The position numbers and the translations under genes were made by a program. DNA of 64,000 nt from Luteibacter jiangsuensis (GTDB taxonomy: Bacteria > Pseudomonadota > Gammaproteobacteria > Xanthomonadales > Rhodanobacteraceae), in contig NZ_JAUSSK010000005.1 of the NCBI RefSeq assembly GCF_030812295.1, positions 457,772 through 521,771 on the forward strand, in the 5' to 3' direction. Positions 48,819-56,807 of this stretch are shown here, piece by piece. The notes beneath the pieces were generated by a model. The model saw only the letters and a list, made by a program, of their open reading frames with translations. It had not been told where the DNA came from and searched no databases. Within the stretch, counting starts at the first letter, position 1. Each line of letters begins with the position of its first letter.

Positions 48819-49739
48819 TTACTGCAGCGTCGAGGGCGATGGCGGCGTTTCCACCTGGGTGAGCAGGCGCTCGGCATCCACGCGGTCGAACGTGTAGCGC
48901 GTGGCGCAGAACTCGCAGATCACCTCGATCTCGCCGTCGCGGTCGTCCAGCGTGGCTTCGACCTCCTGGCGCCCGAGCGCACGTAGCATGCCCTCCACGC
49001 GCTCTTGCGAACAGGTGCAGCCGAAAGCCAGCGGCTTCGGCTCGTAGAGGCGCACCGATTCCTCGTGGTAGAGACGGTACAGCAGTTCCTCCGGCCGCGT
49101 GGCGAGCATTTCACTGGCACTGAGGGTAGCCGTGAGATGGCCCACGCGCGACCATGCCTCGTCGTCGTCCTCGGCGGCGCTGTGGCCGCCCTCTCCCGGC
49201 ACGGGCTGCAACATCAGGCCGACGGCGTGCTGGCCATTGGCGGCGAGCAGGATACGTGCGGGAAGCTGCTCCGAGCGTTCGAAGTAGTTTTCCAGCGCCT
49301 GGCCGATCGACTCCGTGTCGTCCAGTTCCACGACGCCCTGGTAACGGCCCCGCTCAGCGTGCCCGATGGTGATGGCGAGCATCGCCTCGGGCAGGCCACC
49401 GAGTGCGAGTCGCGCGGGCAAGGCCTTGGTGTCGTATCGTGCGAGGCCGCGCAGACGGCCCTTGTCGCTGCATTCGGCGAAGAGCAGGTGCAGCGGCCCC
49501 TGGCTCTTGAATTCCAGGGAGAGGGATCCCTCGAACTTGATGTTGCCCGTGAGCAGCGCGCTGGCGGCCACGGCCTGGCCCAACGTGTCGCGCAAGGCGG
49601 CCGGGTAGTCGGCACGCGAGGCGATCTCGTGCCAGCTGGCGCCGAGGCGTACCAGTACACCACGCACGCCCGCCTTCTCCAGCATGAAGCGGTGCAACAC
49701 GTCTTCGGACGCAAGGGTTTCGACGATCGAATCGGTCAC
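48819..49739 (-). CDS. hslO: Redox-regulated chaperone Hsp33 (HslO)
   Basis: A 306-aa chaperone starting at GTG 49739 with AGGAG 6 nt upstream; the longer frame to 49826 has no such support. The N-terminus (DVLHRFMLEKAGVRGVLVRL) and the GHLTATLSASEML segment are typical. The zinc redox switch is complete: CTCS (about 253-256) and CEFC (286-289), four cysteines in CxC...CxxC spacing. Oxidation with loss of zinc activates binding of unfolded proteins. It converges with the GGDEF-EAL gene, with only 6 nt between stops. Confidence 0.95.
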   Translation of the reverse strand: MTDSIVETLASEDVLHRFMLEKAGVRGVLVRLGASWHEIASRADYPAALRDTLGQAVAASALLTGNIKFEGSLSLEFKSQGPLHLLFAECSDKGRLRGLARYDTKALPARLALGGLPEAMLAITIGHAERGRYQGVVELDDTESIGQALENYFERSEQLPARILLAANGQHAVGLMLQPVPGEGGHSAAEDDDEAWSRVGHLTATLSASEMLATRPEELLYRLYHEESVRLYEPKPLAFGCTCSQERVEGMLRALGRQEVEATLDDRDGEIEVICEFCATRYTFDRVDAERLLTQVETPPSPSTLQ

Positions 49740-49845
49740 GGCGGTCTCCTGGTGATCCGACGGAAGATGGGGACTCGCTGGAGCGCCGGCAAGCCCGTGA
49801 AGGTCCAGGCCCTTATACTGCGCCATCCTTCGTCACCGCGCCGCC

Positions 49846-50586
49846 ATGAGTCCGACGCCCCGTTCACCGTTCCGCCGGATCGCCCGCCTCGTGGGCCTGT
49901 TGCTCGTCTCGTGGCTGGCGTTGTCGTGCCTGGTGGTGCTGGTCCTGCGCTTCGTGCCCCCATGGACCAGCGCGATGATCATGGAGCGCCGCGTGGAGGC
50001 ACTGATCGGTGGCGAGAAGGATTTCGCCTACCGCCATCGCTGGGTTCCGTGGGATCGCATTTCGGCGCAGGTCGGCATCGCGATGGTGGCGGCCGAGGAC
50101 CAGAAGTTCCCGTTCCACCACGGATTCGACGTCGACGCGATCCAGGACGCGATCGATGCCGCCGATGAAGGCAAGCGCCTGCGCGGCGCCAGCACCATCA
50201 GCCAGCAGGTGGCCAAGAACCTGTTCCTCTGGAATGGGCGCAGCTTCGTGCGCAAGGGCATGGAGGCCTATTTCACCGTACTGATCGAAGCGTTGTGGCC
50301 GAAGCGGCGCATCCTCGAGGTCTACATGAACATCGTCGAGCTCGGTAACGGCGTCTACGGCGTCGGCGCGGCGAGCGACGCCTTCTTTCACACCACGCCC
50401 GACCGCCTTGGCGTGGTCCAAGCCGCGCGACTCGCCGCCGTATTGCCGAATCCGCGCCGCTTCCGTGTCGACGCACCCAGTGCGTACATGCAGCGGCGGA
50501 CGGCATGGATCGCCCAGCAAATGGGCCAGCTCGGCGGCCCTGCCTACCTCACTCGCCCGGCCCCCGTCGCCGGCCGTGTCCGCTGA
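49846..50586 (+). CDS. mtgA: Monofunctional peptidoglycan glycosyltransferase MtgA
   Basis: A 246-aa GT51 enzyme that polymerises lipid II glycan strands. One N-terminal membrane anchor (about 13-34, LVGLLLVSWLALSCLVVLVL). Conserved motifs: catalytic Glu in AAEDQKFPFHHGFD (about 82-95), GASTISQQVAKNLFLW, RKGMEAYFTVLIEALWPKRR, and ILEVYMNIVELGNGVYG. No transpeptidase domain. A glycosyltransferase gene starts 8 nt downstream. Confidence 0.95.
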   Translation: MSPTPRSPFRRIARLVGLLLVSWLALSCLVVLVLRFVPPWTSAMIMERRVEALIGGEKDFAYRHRWVPWDRISAQVGIAMVAAEDQKFPFHHGFDVDAIQDAIDAADEGKRLRGASTISQQVAKNLFLWNGRSFVRKGMEAYFTVLIEALWPKRRILEVYMNIVELGNGVYGVGAASDAFFHTTPDRLGVVQAARLAAVLPNPRRFRVDAPSAYMQRRTAWIAQQMGQLGGPAYLTRPAPVAGRVR

Positions 50587-50594
50587 GACCGCAC

Positions 50595-51539
50595 ATGCCT
50601 TTCTCCCTCGCCATCGTCGTTCCCGCCTATAACGAAGCACAGGTGATCGACAGCTTCCATAGCCGCCTGGGCGCCGTCCTTGACGCCATCGACGCGACCG
50701 CACACATCGTCTACGTCGACGACGGCAGCCAGGACGAGACATGGGCGCGCCTGTGCGCGCTGGCCGACCGGGATCCACGCGTGGAAGCCATGCGGCTGTC
50801 ACGCAACTTCGGCAAGGAAGCCGCCTTGACGGCCGGCCTCGACCACGTCGATGCCGACGCCGTGGTCGTCATCGACGCGGACCTGCAAGATCCACCCGAG
50901 GTCATCCCCGCGCTGATCGAGCGCTGGCGCGAAGGCAACGACGTGGTCTATGCGACGCGCGGCGAACGCGATGGTGAGACGCGCACGAAGAAATTCACTT
51001 CTGCCGCGTTCTACCGTGTGATGGAGCGTGTCTCCGACACACCCCTGCCAAGGGACACCGGGGATTTCCGCCTGTTGTCGCGGCGCGCCGTGGAGGCCCT
51101 GCGTGAACTCCGCGAGCGCCAGCGCTTCATGAAGGGCCTGTTCGCCTGGATCGGCTATCGGCAGGCGGCCGTCACCTACCACCGCGACGCGCGCTATGCC
51201 GGCAGCACCAAGTGGAACTACTGGCGGCTGACCAACCTCGCCGTCGAAGGCATCACATCGTTCTCGACGGCGCCCCTGCGCATCGCGACGTGGCTGGGCG
51301 TCTCCGCCGCCGGCCTGGCCTTCCTCTATGGCCTGTGGGTGTTGCTGAAGGTCCTGATCTGGGGCGATCCGGTCCGGGGCTACCCCACGCTGATGGTGGT
51401 GATTCTGTTCCTCGGCGGCGCCCAGTTGCTCGCACTGGGCGTCATCGGGGAATACGTAGGCCGCACCTATTCGGAGTCCAAGCGCCGCCCGCTCTACTAC
51501 GTGGAATCGCGCCGCGGAGGCCGTCCGCCCTTCACCTGA
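50595..51539 (+). CDS. GT2 glycosyltransferase, GtrB/DPM1-like membrane type
   Basis: A 314-aa protein starting at ATG 50595. The GT-A domain (about 1-220) has VVPAYNEAQVI, VYVDDGSQDET, NFGKEAALTAGLDH and the metal-binding DADLQDPPE (DxD). Two C-terminal transmembrane helices follow (about 232-258 and 270-290; LGVIGEYVGRTYSESKRRP is the family end motif). Such enzymes load a sugar onto undecaprenyl phosphate at the cytoplasmic face (GtrB, ArnC, YfdH). No GtrA flippase or GtrC gene is adjacent. The sugar is unknown. Confidence 0.9.
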   Translation: MPFSLAIVVPAYNEAQVIDSFHSRLGAVLDAIDATAHIVYVDDGSQDETWARLCALADRDPRVEAMRLSRNFGKEAALTAGLDHVDADAVVVIDADLQDPPEVIPALIERWREGNDVVYATRGERDGETRTKKFTSAAFYRVMERVSDTPLPRDTGDFRLLSRRAVEALRELRERQRFMKGLFAWIGYRQAAVTYHRDARYAGSTKWNYWRLTNLAVEGITSFSTAPLRIATWLGVSAAGLAFLYGLWVLLKVLIWGDPVRGYPTLMVVILFLGGAQLLALGVIGEYVGRTYSESKRRPLYYVESRRGGRPPFT

Positions 51540-51617
51540 TCGTTACCCTGGCCGGCCCGCGGCGGCAGTAGACTGGAGCCCGAGCGGCAGGCGCCGCGTC
51601 CATCCGGGGAGTCGAGC

Positions 51618-52046
51618 ATGCAGCAGGTCAAGCATCTCCTGGCGACGAAGGGCACGGCGGTATTCGCCGTCGCACCGGAGGCGCCGGTCTATGAAGCGAT
51701 CCAGCAGATGGCCGAGAAGAACGTCGGCGCGCTGGCGGTGATCAGGGGAAGCGAACTGGTCGGCATCGTTTCCGAGCGCGACTACGCCCGGAAGGTCATC
51801 CTCAAGGATCGTTCCTCGCGCGACACGCCCGTGGCCGACATCATGACGACCAGTGTGGTGACGGTCGCGCCGGACGCTTCCGTCGACGAGTGCATGCGCC
51901 TGTGCACCGATGGCCGCCTGCGCCATTTGCCCGTGCTGGACGGCGGCCGCGTGGTGGGCATGGTGTCCATCGGCGACCTGGTGAAGGCCACCATCTCGGA
52001 GCAGAAGGAAACGATCAACCAGCTCGAGAGCTACATCGTCGGCTAG
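51618..52046 (+). CDS. Tandem CBS-domain protein
   Basis: A 142-aa protein made almost entirely of two CBS motifs (about 10-60 and 72-125): VGIVSERDYARKVIL closes the first and VGMVSIGDLVKATI the second. CBS pairs bind adenosine nucleotides. The short C-terminal helix (SEQKETINQLESYIVG) is typical of small stand-alone CBS proteins. Its TAG stop shares the bases CTAG (52043-52046) with the opposite gene's stop, so the two genes end on each other. Confidence 0.9.
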   Translation: MQQVKHLLATKGTAVFAVAPEAPVYEAIQQMAEKNVGALAVIRGSELVGIVSERDYARKVILKDRSSRDTPVADIMTTSVVTVAPDASVDECMRLCTDGRLRHLPVLDGGRVVGMVSIGDLVKATISEQKETINQLESYIVG

Positions 52047-53320
52047 GTGTCCTTCGACTCCGGCTCGAGGTCCGGCGAGGTGGCGGCGCGCCGGGCCACC
52101 TCGGTGGCGACGGCGGCCAGCGCCGAACCGATCAGGCCTATGCCCGCGATGCCCACGCCCACGGCATGCAGGCCGTTGAGCCCGCTGGTGATCAGCAGGT
52201 CGCCGAAACGCCATACCGCCGTCTCGATGAAGTTCTTGCCCTTGTAGCGCGCCTCGCGGGGCATACGCGTGTACAAGGCATCCGAAGCGGGCTTGGTCAT
52301 GCCGTAGGTCATCCCGCGTGTCACCACCTGCACGATGACGATCAGCGGCACGGCGACGCCAAAGAGCACCGCGTCCGAAGGGCCGTGCAGGGTCAGCATC
52401 AGGAGCAACCCGAAGTTCACCACGGAGGGCAGCACCAGCGCCCAGAGCGGGCCGAAGCCGCGCATCAGCAGTGGCGTGAGGGTGAGTTGCAGCAAGGCAC
52501 CGAAGCCGTTGATCCACAGGTCGAGGTCGGCGTAGAACGCGGTACGTGCCGCATTGTCCGCGAAGTGGGCCTTCGTGTAGTCGGCCATCAACGCGTACGC
52601 CATCGTGGCGATGCCATCGCTCAGCAGCATCAGCAGGGTCATGTAGCGCAGGAAGGGCTGTGAGAACGCCGCCTTGGCGCCCTGCAGGATCGAGCCGCCC
52701 AAGGGCGCGCCACCGCTACGATCGTTACCCGCCTGGTCCGTGGGCAGCGCGAGGAGTGCCCCTAGCGCCAGCAGCAAGGTGGCTGCCGACACCACGAGCA
52801 TCGACGGCACACCCAGCCGCAGCACCAGCGAGCGGGTGAGCAAAGGGCCTACCAGCGCCCCGGCCATGCCACCGAAAGCGATGAACGGAAAGACCAGGCG
52901 CGCCTGTATGCTCCGGTACACGTCCGCCATGACGCTCCAGAAGAGCGAGACGACGAACAGGTTGAAGACGCTCACCCAGACGAAGAACACCCGCCCCAGC
53001 ACCACCGCGCCTATCCGGTCCTGGGCTGCGAAGGCAGGGACGAAGGCCACCAGGCAGACGATGAAGGACAGGTAGCTGCCCAAGAGCATCTGCTTGCGTG
53101 GAAAGCGCGCGACGAGCCAGCCGAACACGGGTGTCAGCGCCAGCATCACGACGAAGACGATGGCGTAGAACATCGGCAGCGACGACGAGCCAGCGGCACC
53201 GACGAGCTGGTCGCGTACCGGTCGCAGGACGTAGTAGGAAGTCAGCACCAGGAAGAAGGCGATGACCGAGAGCGCCAGGGTGGTTCCCTTGCTCCGGGCG
53301 GCGTGCGGACGAGCGTTCAC
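52043..53320 (-). CDS. MFS-type carrier, NTP/NDP translocase (Npt)-like
   Basis: A 425-aa polytopic protein, GTG start at 53320. About 12 membrane helices; the first contains LALSVIAFFLVLTSYYVLRP, and SYYVLRPVRDQL is typical of the ATP/ADP-translocase superfamily found in plastids, chlamydiae and rickettsiae. FPRKQMLLGSYLS and YKGKNFIETAVWRFGD are also characteristic. Free-living proteobacteria carry shorter homologues with unproven substrates, so nucleotide exchange is not established. It converges with the CBS gene. Confidence 0.78.
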   Translation of the reverse strand: MNARPHAARSKGTTLALSVIAFFLVLTSYYVLRPVRDQLVGAAGSSSLPMFYAIVFVVMLALTPVFGWLVARFPRKQMLLGSYLSFIVCLVAFVPAFAAQDRIGAVVLGRVFFVWVSVFNLFVVSLFWSVMADVYRSIQARLVFPFIAFGGMAGALVGPLLTRSLVLRLGVPSMLVVSAATLLLALGALLALPTDQAGNDRSGGAPLGGSILQGAKAAFSQPFLRYMTLLMLLSDGIATMAYALMADYTKAHFADNAARTAFYADLDLWINGFGALLQLTLTPLLMRGFGPLWALVLPSVVNFGLLLMLTLHGPSDAVLFGVAVPLIVIVQVVTRGMTYGMTKPASDALYTRMPREARYKGKNFIETAVWRFGDLLITSGLNGLHAVGVGIAGIGLIGSALAAVATEVARRAATSPDLEPESKDT

Positions 53321-53505
53321 GATGGCCGGCGTGTCCGGTGGGGTCGGTGAAGCCTAGCATGGCGAGGCGTTCCGTTCAGCGTCGTCAAGACCCCATCGTT
53401 GTCGCGGACGAGGAAGTAAAAGACAATGCCGGGAACGATGCCCGGGCCACCCCGGCGTCCCCATATCCGCGGCGTGTCCCCACGCCTCGACCCCGCGAGA
53501 AAAGC

Positions 53506-54855
53506 ATGTCGTTCCGTTCCGCATCCCTGCTCGCCTGCGCTTTCGCCTGCGCCGTTGCCGCCCCCTTCGCGCTTGCCGCGCCGCCGCCGAAGCCGCCCGT
53601 CGTCCATGTCGACCCCGAAGCCGCCCGGCTGCCGGCGGAACGGGTCAAGGCAACCGTCGAAAACTACAAGCAGTGGCTGGATGCCGCGGAGGCCCGCGAT
53701 GCCGCCCCCGCCATCGTCACCGCCGTGATCGTCGACGACAAGGTCGTATACGAACGCGCCATCGGTTACGCCAACGCGAAGACCAAGGAACCGGCCACTC
53801 CGGAAACGGTGTTCCGCCTCGCCTCCCTGTCGAAGGCGTTCGCCACCGGCGTCACGGCCGTCCTGGTCCGCGGAGGGTTCCTGAGCTGGGACACCAAGCT
53901 CATCGACACGATTCCCTACTTCAAGCTAAAGGATATGCAGGCCGCCCAGCAGGCGACCGTGCGGGACATCCTCGGCCAGCGCCTGGGCCTGCCGCGCAAC
54001 ACCTACGACGCCATGCTCGAGGCGGACGCCCCCTATGAGGAACTGGTGCGCAAGCTCGACGAGGTCGACCTCTCCTGCAAGGTCGGCGAATGCTACGGAT
54101 ACCAGAACGTGGCGTTCAGCATGATCGGCGACGTGGTCTACGCGGTGACGGGCGATTATTTCTTTCGCCAGGTGGAGCGCCGCATCTTCGCGCCGCTGGG
54201 AATGACCACCGCCAGCTACGGCCGTGACGCGCTCGAGGCAAGCAAGAGCTGGGCCCGCCCGCATCGCGGCGGACCGCACAACTGGATTCCCTACGAACCC
54301 AACGACAGCTACTACCGTGTCGCTCCCGCAGCGGGCGTGAATGCCAGCCTGCGCGACATGGAGCAATGGCTGATGGCGCAGATGGGGGGACGCCCCGACG
54401 TGCTGCCCACGCCATTGCTCGACGTGCTGCACGCACCAGAGGTGTCGACGCCTTCGGAAGAACGCTCCCTGCCCTGGCGCCGGGCACGCGTGACCGACGC
54501 GCACTATGCGCTTGGCTGGCGCGTGTTCAAGTACGCCAACGAGGACCTCATCTACCACGCGGGCGCCGTGTCGGGTTACCGCACCATGATCGGTTTCTTC
54601 CCGAAGTACCACGCGGGCGTCGTGACGATGTGGAACGGTGCGGGGCCCATCCCGGCCGGCCTCATGCCGATGGTGTTCGACAGCCTGCTCGGCCTGCCGC
54701 ATGTGGACTGGGCCGGCGTGGAGGGCTCGGCGCACACCGCACCGGTGGCGAAAGCCGCGAAGGCGCCGGTGAAGTCACGCGCGAAGGCCGCCACCAGGAC
54801 ACCGGCGAAAAAGAGCGCGGCGAAAACGCCGGCCAGGAAGAAGAAACCCGATTGA
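53506..54855 (+). CDS. Class C beta-lactamase-like serine hydrolase with Lys/Ala-rich tail
   Basis: A 449-aa exported protein from ATG 53506, with a signal peptide (cleavage near AAPP at 24-27). The serine beta-lactamase/DD-peptidase fold shows SxxK as LASLSKAFATG, YxN as GYQNVAFSMIGDVVY, and HxG as YHAGAVSGYRT. Substrate is not apparent; many such proteins are esterases or peptidases rather than beta-lactamases. The last ~38 residues (KAAKAPVKSRAKAATRTPAK, then KSAAKTPARKKKPD) are a Lys/Ala/Pro tail like bacterial histone-H1-like proteins. The tail is odd for a periplasmic enzyme; it might bind anionic polymers such as LPS, teichuronic-type polymers or DNA. Confidence 0.82.
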   Translation: MSFRSASLLACAFACAVAAPFALAAPPPKPPVVHVDPEAARLPAERVKATVENYKQWLDAAEARDAAPAIVTAVIVDDKVVYERAIGYANAKTKEPATPETVFRLASLSKAFATGVTAVLVRGGFLSWDTKLIDTIPYFKLKDMQAAQQATVRDILGQRLGLPRNTYDAMLEADAPYEELVRKLDEVDLSCKVGECYGYQNVAFSMIGDVVYAVTGDYFFRQVERRIFAPLGMTTASYGRDALEASKSWARPHRGGPHNWIPYEPNDSYYRVAPAAGVNASLRDMEQWLMAQMGGRPDVLPTPLLDVLHAPEVSTPSEERSLPWRRARVTDAHYALGWRVFKYANEDLIYHAGAVSGYRTMIGFFPKYHAGVVTMWNGAGPIPAGLMPMVFDSLLGLPHVDWAGVEGSAHTAPVAKAAKAPVKSRAKAATRTPAKKSAAKTPARKKKPD

Positions 54856-54890
54856 TCCAGCCGCGGCACTGGCCGTGGCTGGATCTGTCG

Positions 54891-55922
54891 TCACCTGCCG
54901 AGGTTGAACTGCAACCGCCGCCTTAGCGTCACGGTCATCGGTTCGCCGTTGCGCGTGGCCGGCTTGTATTCCCAGCGGCTGACGGCATCGATCGCCGAGC
55001 GGTCGAAGACGTGCTTGGGTTGCGCGTCGACCACGGCGACATTGGTCACCGTGCCGTCGGTGCCCACCGTCAGTTCGACGTCCACCCAGCCTTCCTGGTT
55101 CGCACGCATGGCGGCGGTGGGATAGCGCGGACTGACCTGGCGGATGAGGACGGCGTCGCTGATGGCGTCGGCGTCCGCGGCGGGTGCGCGTGGCGCCGCA
55201 GCGGCCGGACGCGTGGCGGCCGTGGGGCTCGCTGCCTGCGATTGCTGGGCCACACGTGCCGCCTGCTCGCGAGCCGCCTGCTGGCGCTGCGCTTCGGCGG
55301 CAGCCGCCTGCTCCGCCTGGAGCTTCGCGGCCGCGGCGGCATTCTGCTGGGCAAGCTGGGCTTTCTGCGCATCCACCGCCTGTTGCTGTTCGCGGTCCAG
55401 CGTCTTGCGCTGGGCGTCGAGCTTGGAGCGAAGGATCGTCAACGTGTAGTTCTCGGGGTCGGCCTTGGCCAGGAGATCGATTTCCCGCTGTGCCTCGTTG
55501 AAGTCGCGCTGATTGATCGTCTGCTCCGTGGCGGCGGCACCGTAGGAGAACGTCTCCCGCAGCGCATCCGCGGCCACCGGATTCCCCGGCTGCTTTTGCA
55601 GCACCTTCATGTAGAACTCGAAGGCATTGTTGCCTGCCGGGGCGACGAGCCGCTGCTCGTTCATCGCGGTGCGCGCCTCGGCCAGCAGCTGGTCGACGCT
55701 GAGCGCGTCCACGTTCGCAGGAGGCGTCTCGCGGGTGGCCGCTGCCTTTTGCGATGTGGTGGGTACCGGCGATGTACCTGTGGCCGCATCGCGGTAAGGC
55801 TTGATGATCAGGAACCAGGCCGCGACCGCGAGCGCCAGCACGATGGCGATGACGGCGAGGGTGACGGGATTGATGGCGCCGCGGGCTCGCGAGCGCGCGG
55901 AAAAGCGATGACGGTTATCCAT
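54891..55922 (-). CDS. TonB-like energy transducer (single-pass, coiled-coil spacer)
   Basis: A 343-aa protein, ATG 55922. A basic N-terminus (MDNRHRFSARSRARG) precedes one membrane helix (about 21-40, VTLAVIAIVLALAVAAWFLI). The periplasmic spacer is not Pro-Lys-rich as in classic TonB but has a helical section and then an Ala/Gln/Glu coiled coil (about 195-255). The C-terminal ~85 residues are a TonB domain: SPRYPTAAMRANQEGWVDVELTVGTDGTVTNVAVVDAQPKHVFD and SRWEYKPATRNGEPMTVTLRR (sequences split here for length). No exbB/exbD is nearby. It may serve a TonB-dependent receptor or act in envelope maintenance. Confidence 0.82.
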   Translation of the reverse strand: MDNRHRFSARSRARGAINPVTLAVIAIVLALAVAAWFLIIKPYRDAATGTSPVPTTSQKAAATRETPPANVDALSVDQLLAEARTAMNEQRLVAPAGNNAFEFYMKVLQKQPGNPVAADALRETFSYGAAATEQTINQRDFNEAQREIDLLAKADPENYTLTILRSKLDAQRKTLDREQQQAVDAQKAQLAQQNAAAAAKLQAEQAAAAEAQRQQAAREQAARVAQQSQAASPTAATRPAAAAPRAPAADADAISDAVLIRQVSPRYPTAAMRANQEGWVDVELTVGTDGTVTNVAVVDAQPKHVFDRSAIDAVSRWEYKPATRNGEPMTVTLRRRLQFNLGR

Positions 55923-56095
55923 GGCGTTACAGAACGGACTCCGCAAGGCGCGCGCCCCCTGATGGCTTGACGCGGAGAACCCCCCGTCCTCCGCAGCGCG
56001 ATGTGGCGACAAGGTAACCGTAATGGGCGCGTGAATCCAGTTGGACGGTCTAGGAGCTTTTCCCGGGCCGGCAAAACCGTACCCCGGAAACGAAC

Positions 56096-56157
56096 GACCC
56101 CGGCCAGGCCGGGGTCAAGTTTTCGAAGTGACTCCCCGCGCTGGGCACCGCGGGGAG
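56096..56157 (-). terminator. Two tandem hairpins downstream of metJ-H1
   Basis: Read on the minus strand after the gene ends at 56197: first CTCCCCGCG/CGCGGGGAG (arms 56132-56140 and 56149-56157), then GACCCCGGCC/GGCCGGGGTC (56096-56105 and 56107-56116). Both are strong GC stems without a long T-run. They probably terminate the metJ-H1 transcript. The rest of 55923-56196 holds no recognised gene and should include the promoter of the TonB-like gene. Confidence 0.6.
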
Positions 56158-56196
56158 CTAATTCGCAAAACGTACTTTCTTATTGGAAGGTGACGC

Positions 56197-56784
56197 TTAC
56201 TTGGCCTTGGCGGCCTTGGTCGCACGGACCACCTTGGCGGCGGCAACCTTCTTCGAAGCAGCCTTGCGCGGTGCAGCCTTGCGCGCGGTCTTCTTGGCGG
56301 GGGCCTTGCGAACGGCCTTCTTCACCGCCTTCTTGGCGGCGACCTTCCTGGCGGGCGCCTTGCGGGCGACCTTCTTAGCAGCAGCCTTCTTCGCCGGCGA
56401 CTTGCGGGTCGCGGCCTTCTTGGTCGCGACCTTACGGGTCGAGGCCTTCTTTGCCGGCGACTTGCGCGCGGCGGTCTTCTTCACGGTGGACTTCTTCGAC
56501 GCCTTCTTGGCGGCGGACTTCTTGGCAGTGGCTTTCTTGGCAGTGGCCATAGTTCTTCTCAGCTCCTCATCAGTTGGCAGTGGTTGCCCAGTAAAAGCGT
56601 GGAGGAACGCTTCGACCAGCAGGTCGCTGTTCGTAGCGTGCCTCAAATTGTTCACCTGGCGGCGAGTACGTTCATCGGAAAGCAGGCGGAGGATGTGCAG
56701 CGGAATCGATACTGTGATCTTTCTTACCGAGCCCGCTTTCGAACCATGCTCCACGTACGGCCTGATGAATTTTCCTGTTTCCAT
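56197..56784 (-). CDS. MetJ-like repressor domain fused to histone-H1-like tail
   Basis: A 195-aa fusion. Residues 1-78 match the MetJ methionine repressor nearly end to end: [15 protein letters not shown] (the beta-ribbon that reads met boxes, with Lys and Thr contact residues), [17 protein letters not shown], then [17 protein letters not shown] (SAM-contacting helix). The C-terminal helix of E. coli MetJ is missing. From residue 79 ([11 protein letters not shown]) the protein is a 117-residue Lys/Ala/Arg repeat, like bacterial histone-H1-like proteins. Within the MetJ part, GAGGAG and AGAAGAA precede ATG 56550, so a tail-only product is possible. Start ATG 56784. The nearest upstream DNA lacks an obvious met box (AGACGTCT). 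Confidence 0.85.
   Translation of the reverse strand: METGKFIRPYVEHGSKAGSVRKITVSIPLHILRLLSDERTRRQVNNLRHATNSDLLVEAFLHAFTGQPLPTDEELRRTMATAKKATAKKSAAKKASKKSTVKKTAARKSPAKKASTRKVATKKAATRKSPAKKAAAKKVARKAPARKVAAKKAVKKAVRKAPAKKTARKAAPRKAASKKVAAAKVVRATKAAKAK
56550..56570 (-). promoter_or_regulatory. Possible internal translation start for the H1-like tail
   Basis: On the minus strand the codons before ATG 56550 read GAG GAG CTG AGA AGA ACT, so purine-rich SD-like sequence lies 3-18 nt upstream of an in-frame ATG beginning [11 protein letters not shown]. This would yield a 117-aa basic protein without the MetJ domain. It is a sequence-only suggestion. Confidence 0.4.
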
Positions 56785-56795
56785 TTCCGGTTCCC

Positions 56796-56807
56796 CGTCA
56801 ATTGACG
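56796..56807. promoter_or_regulatory. Perfect palindrome just upstream of metJ-H1
   Basis: CGTCAATTGACG is a perfect 12-bp palindrome 11 nt before the metJ-H1 start codon. It would sit in the 5' leader or operator. It is not the met box consensus, so if bound it may be recognised by another regulator. Confidence 0.4.
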
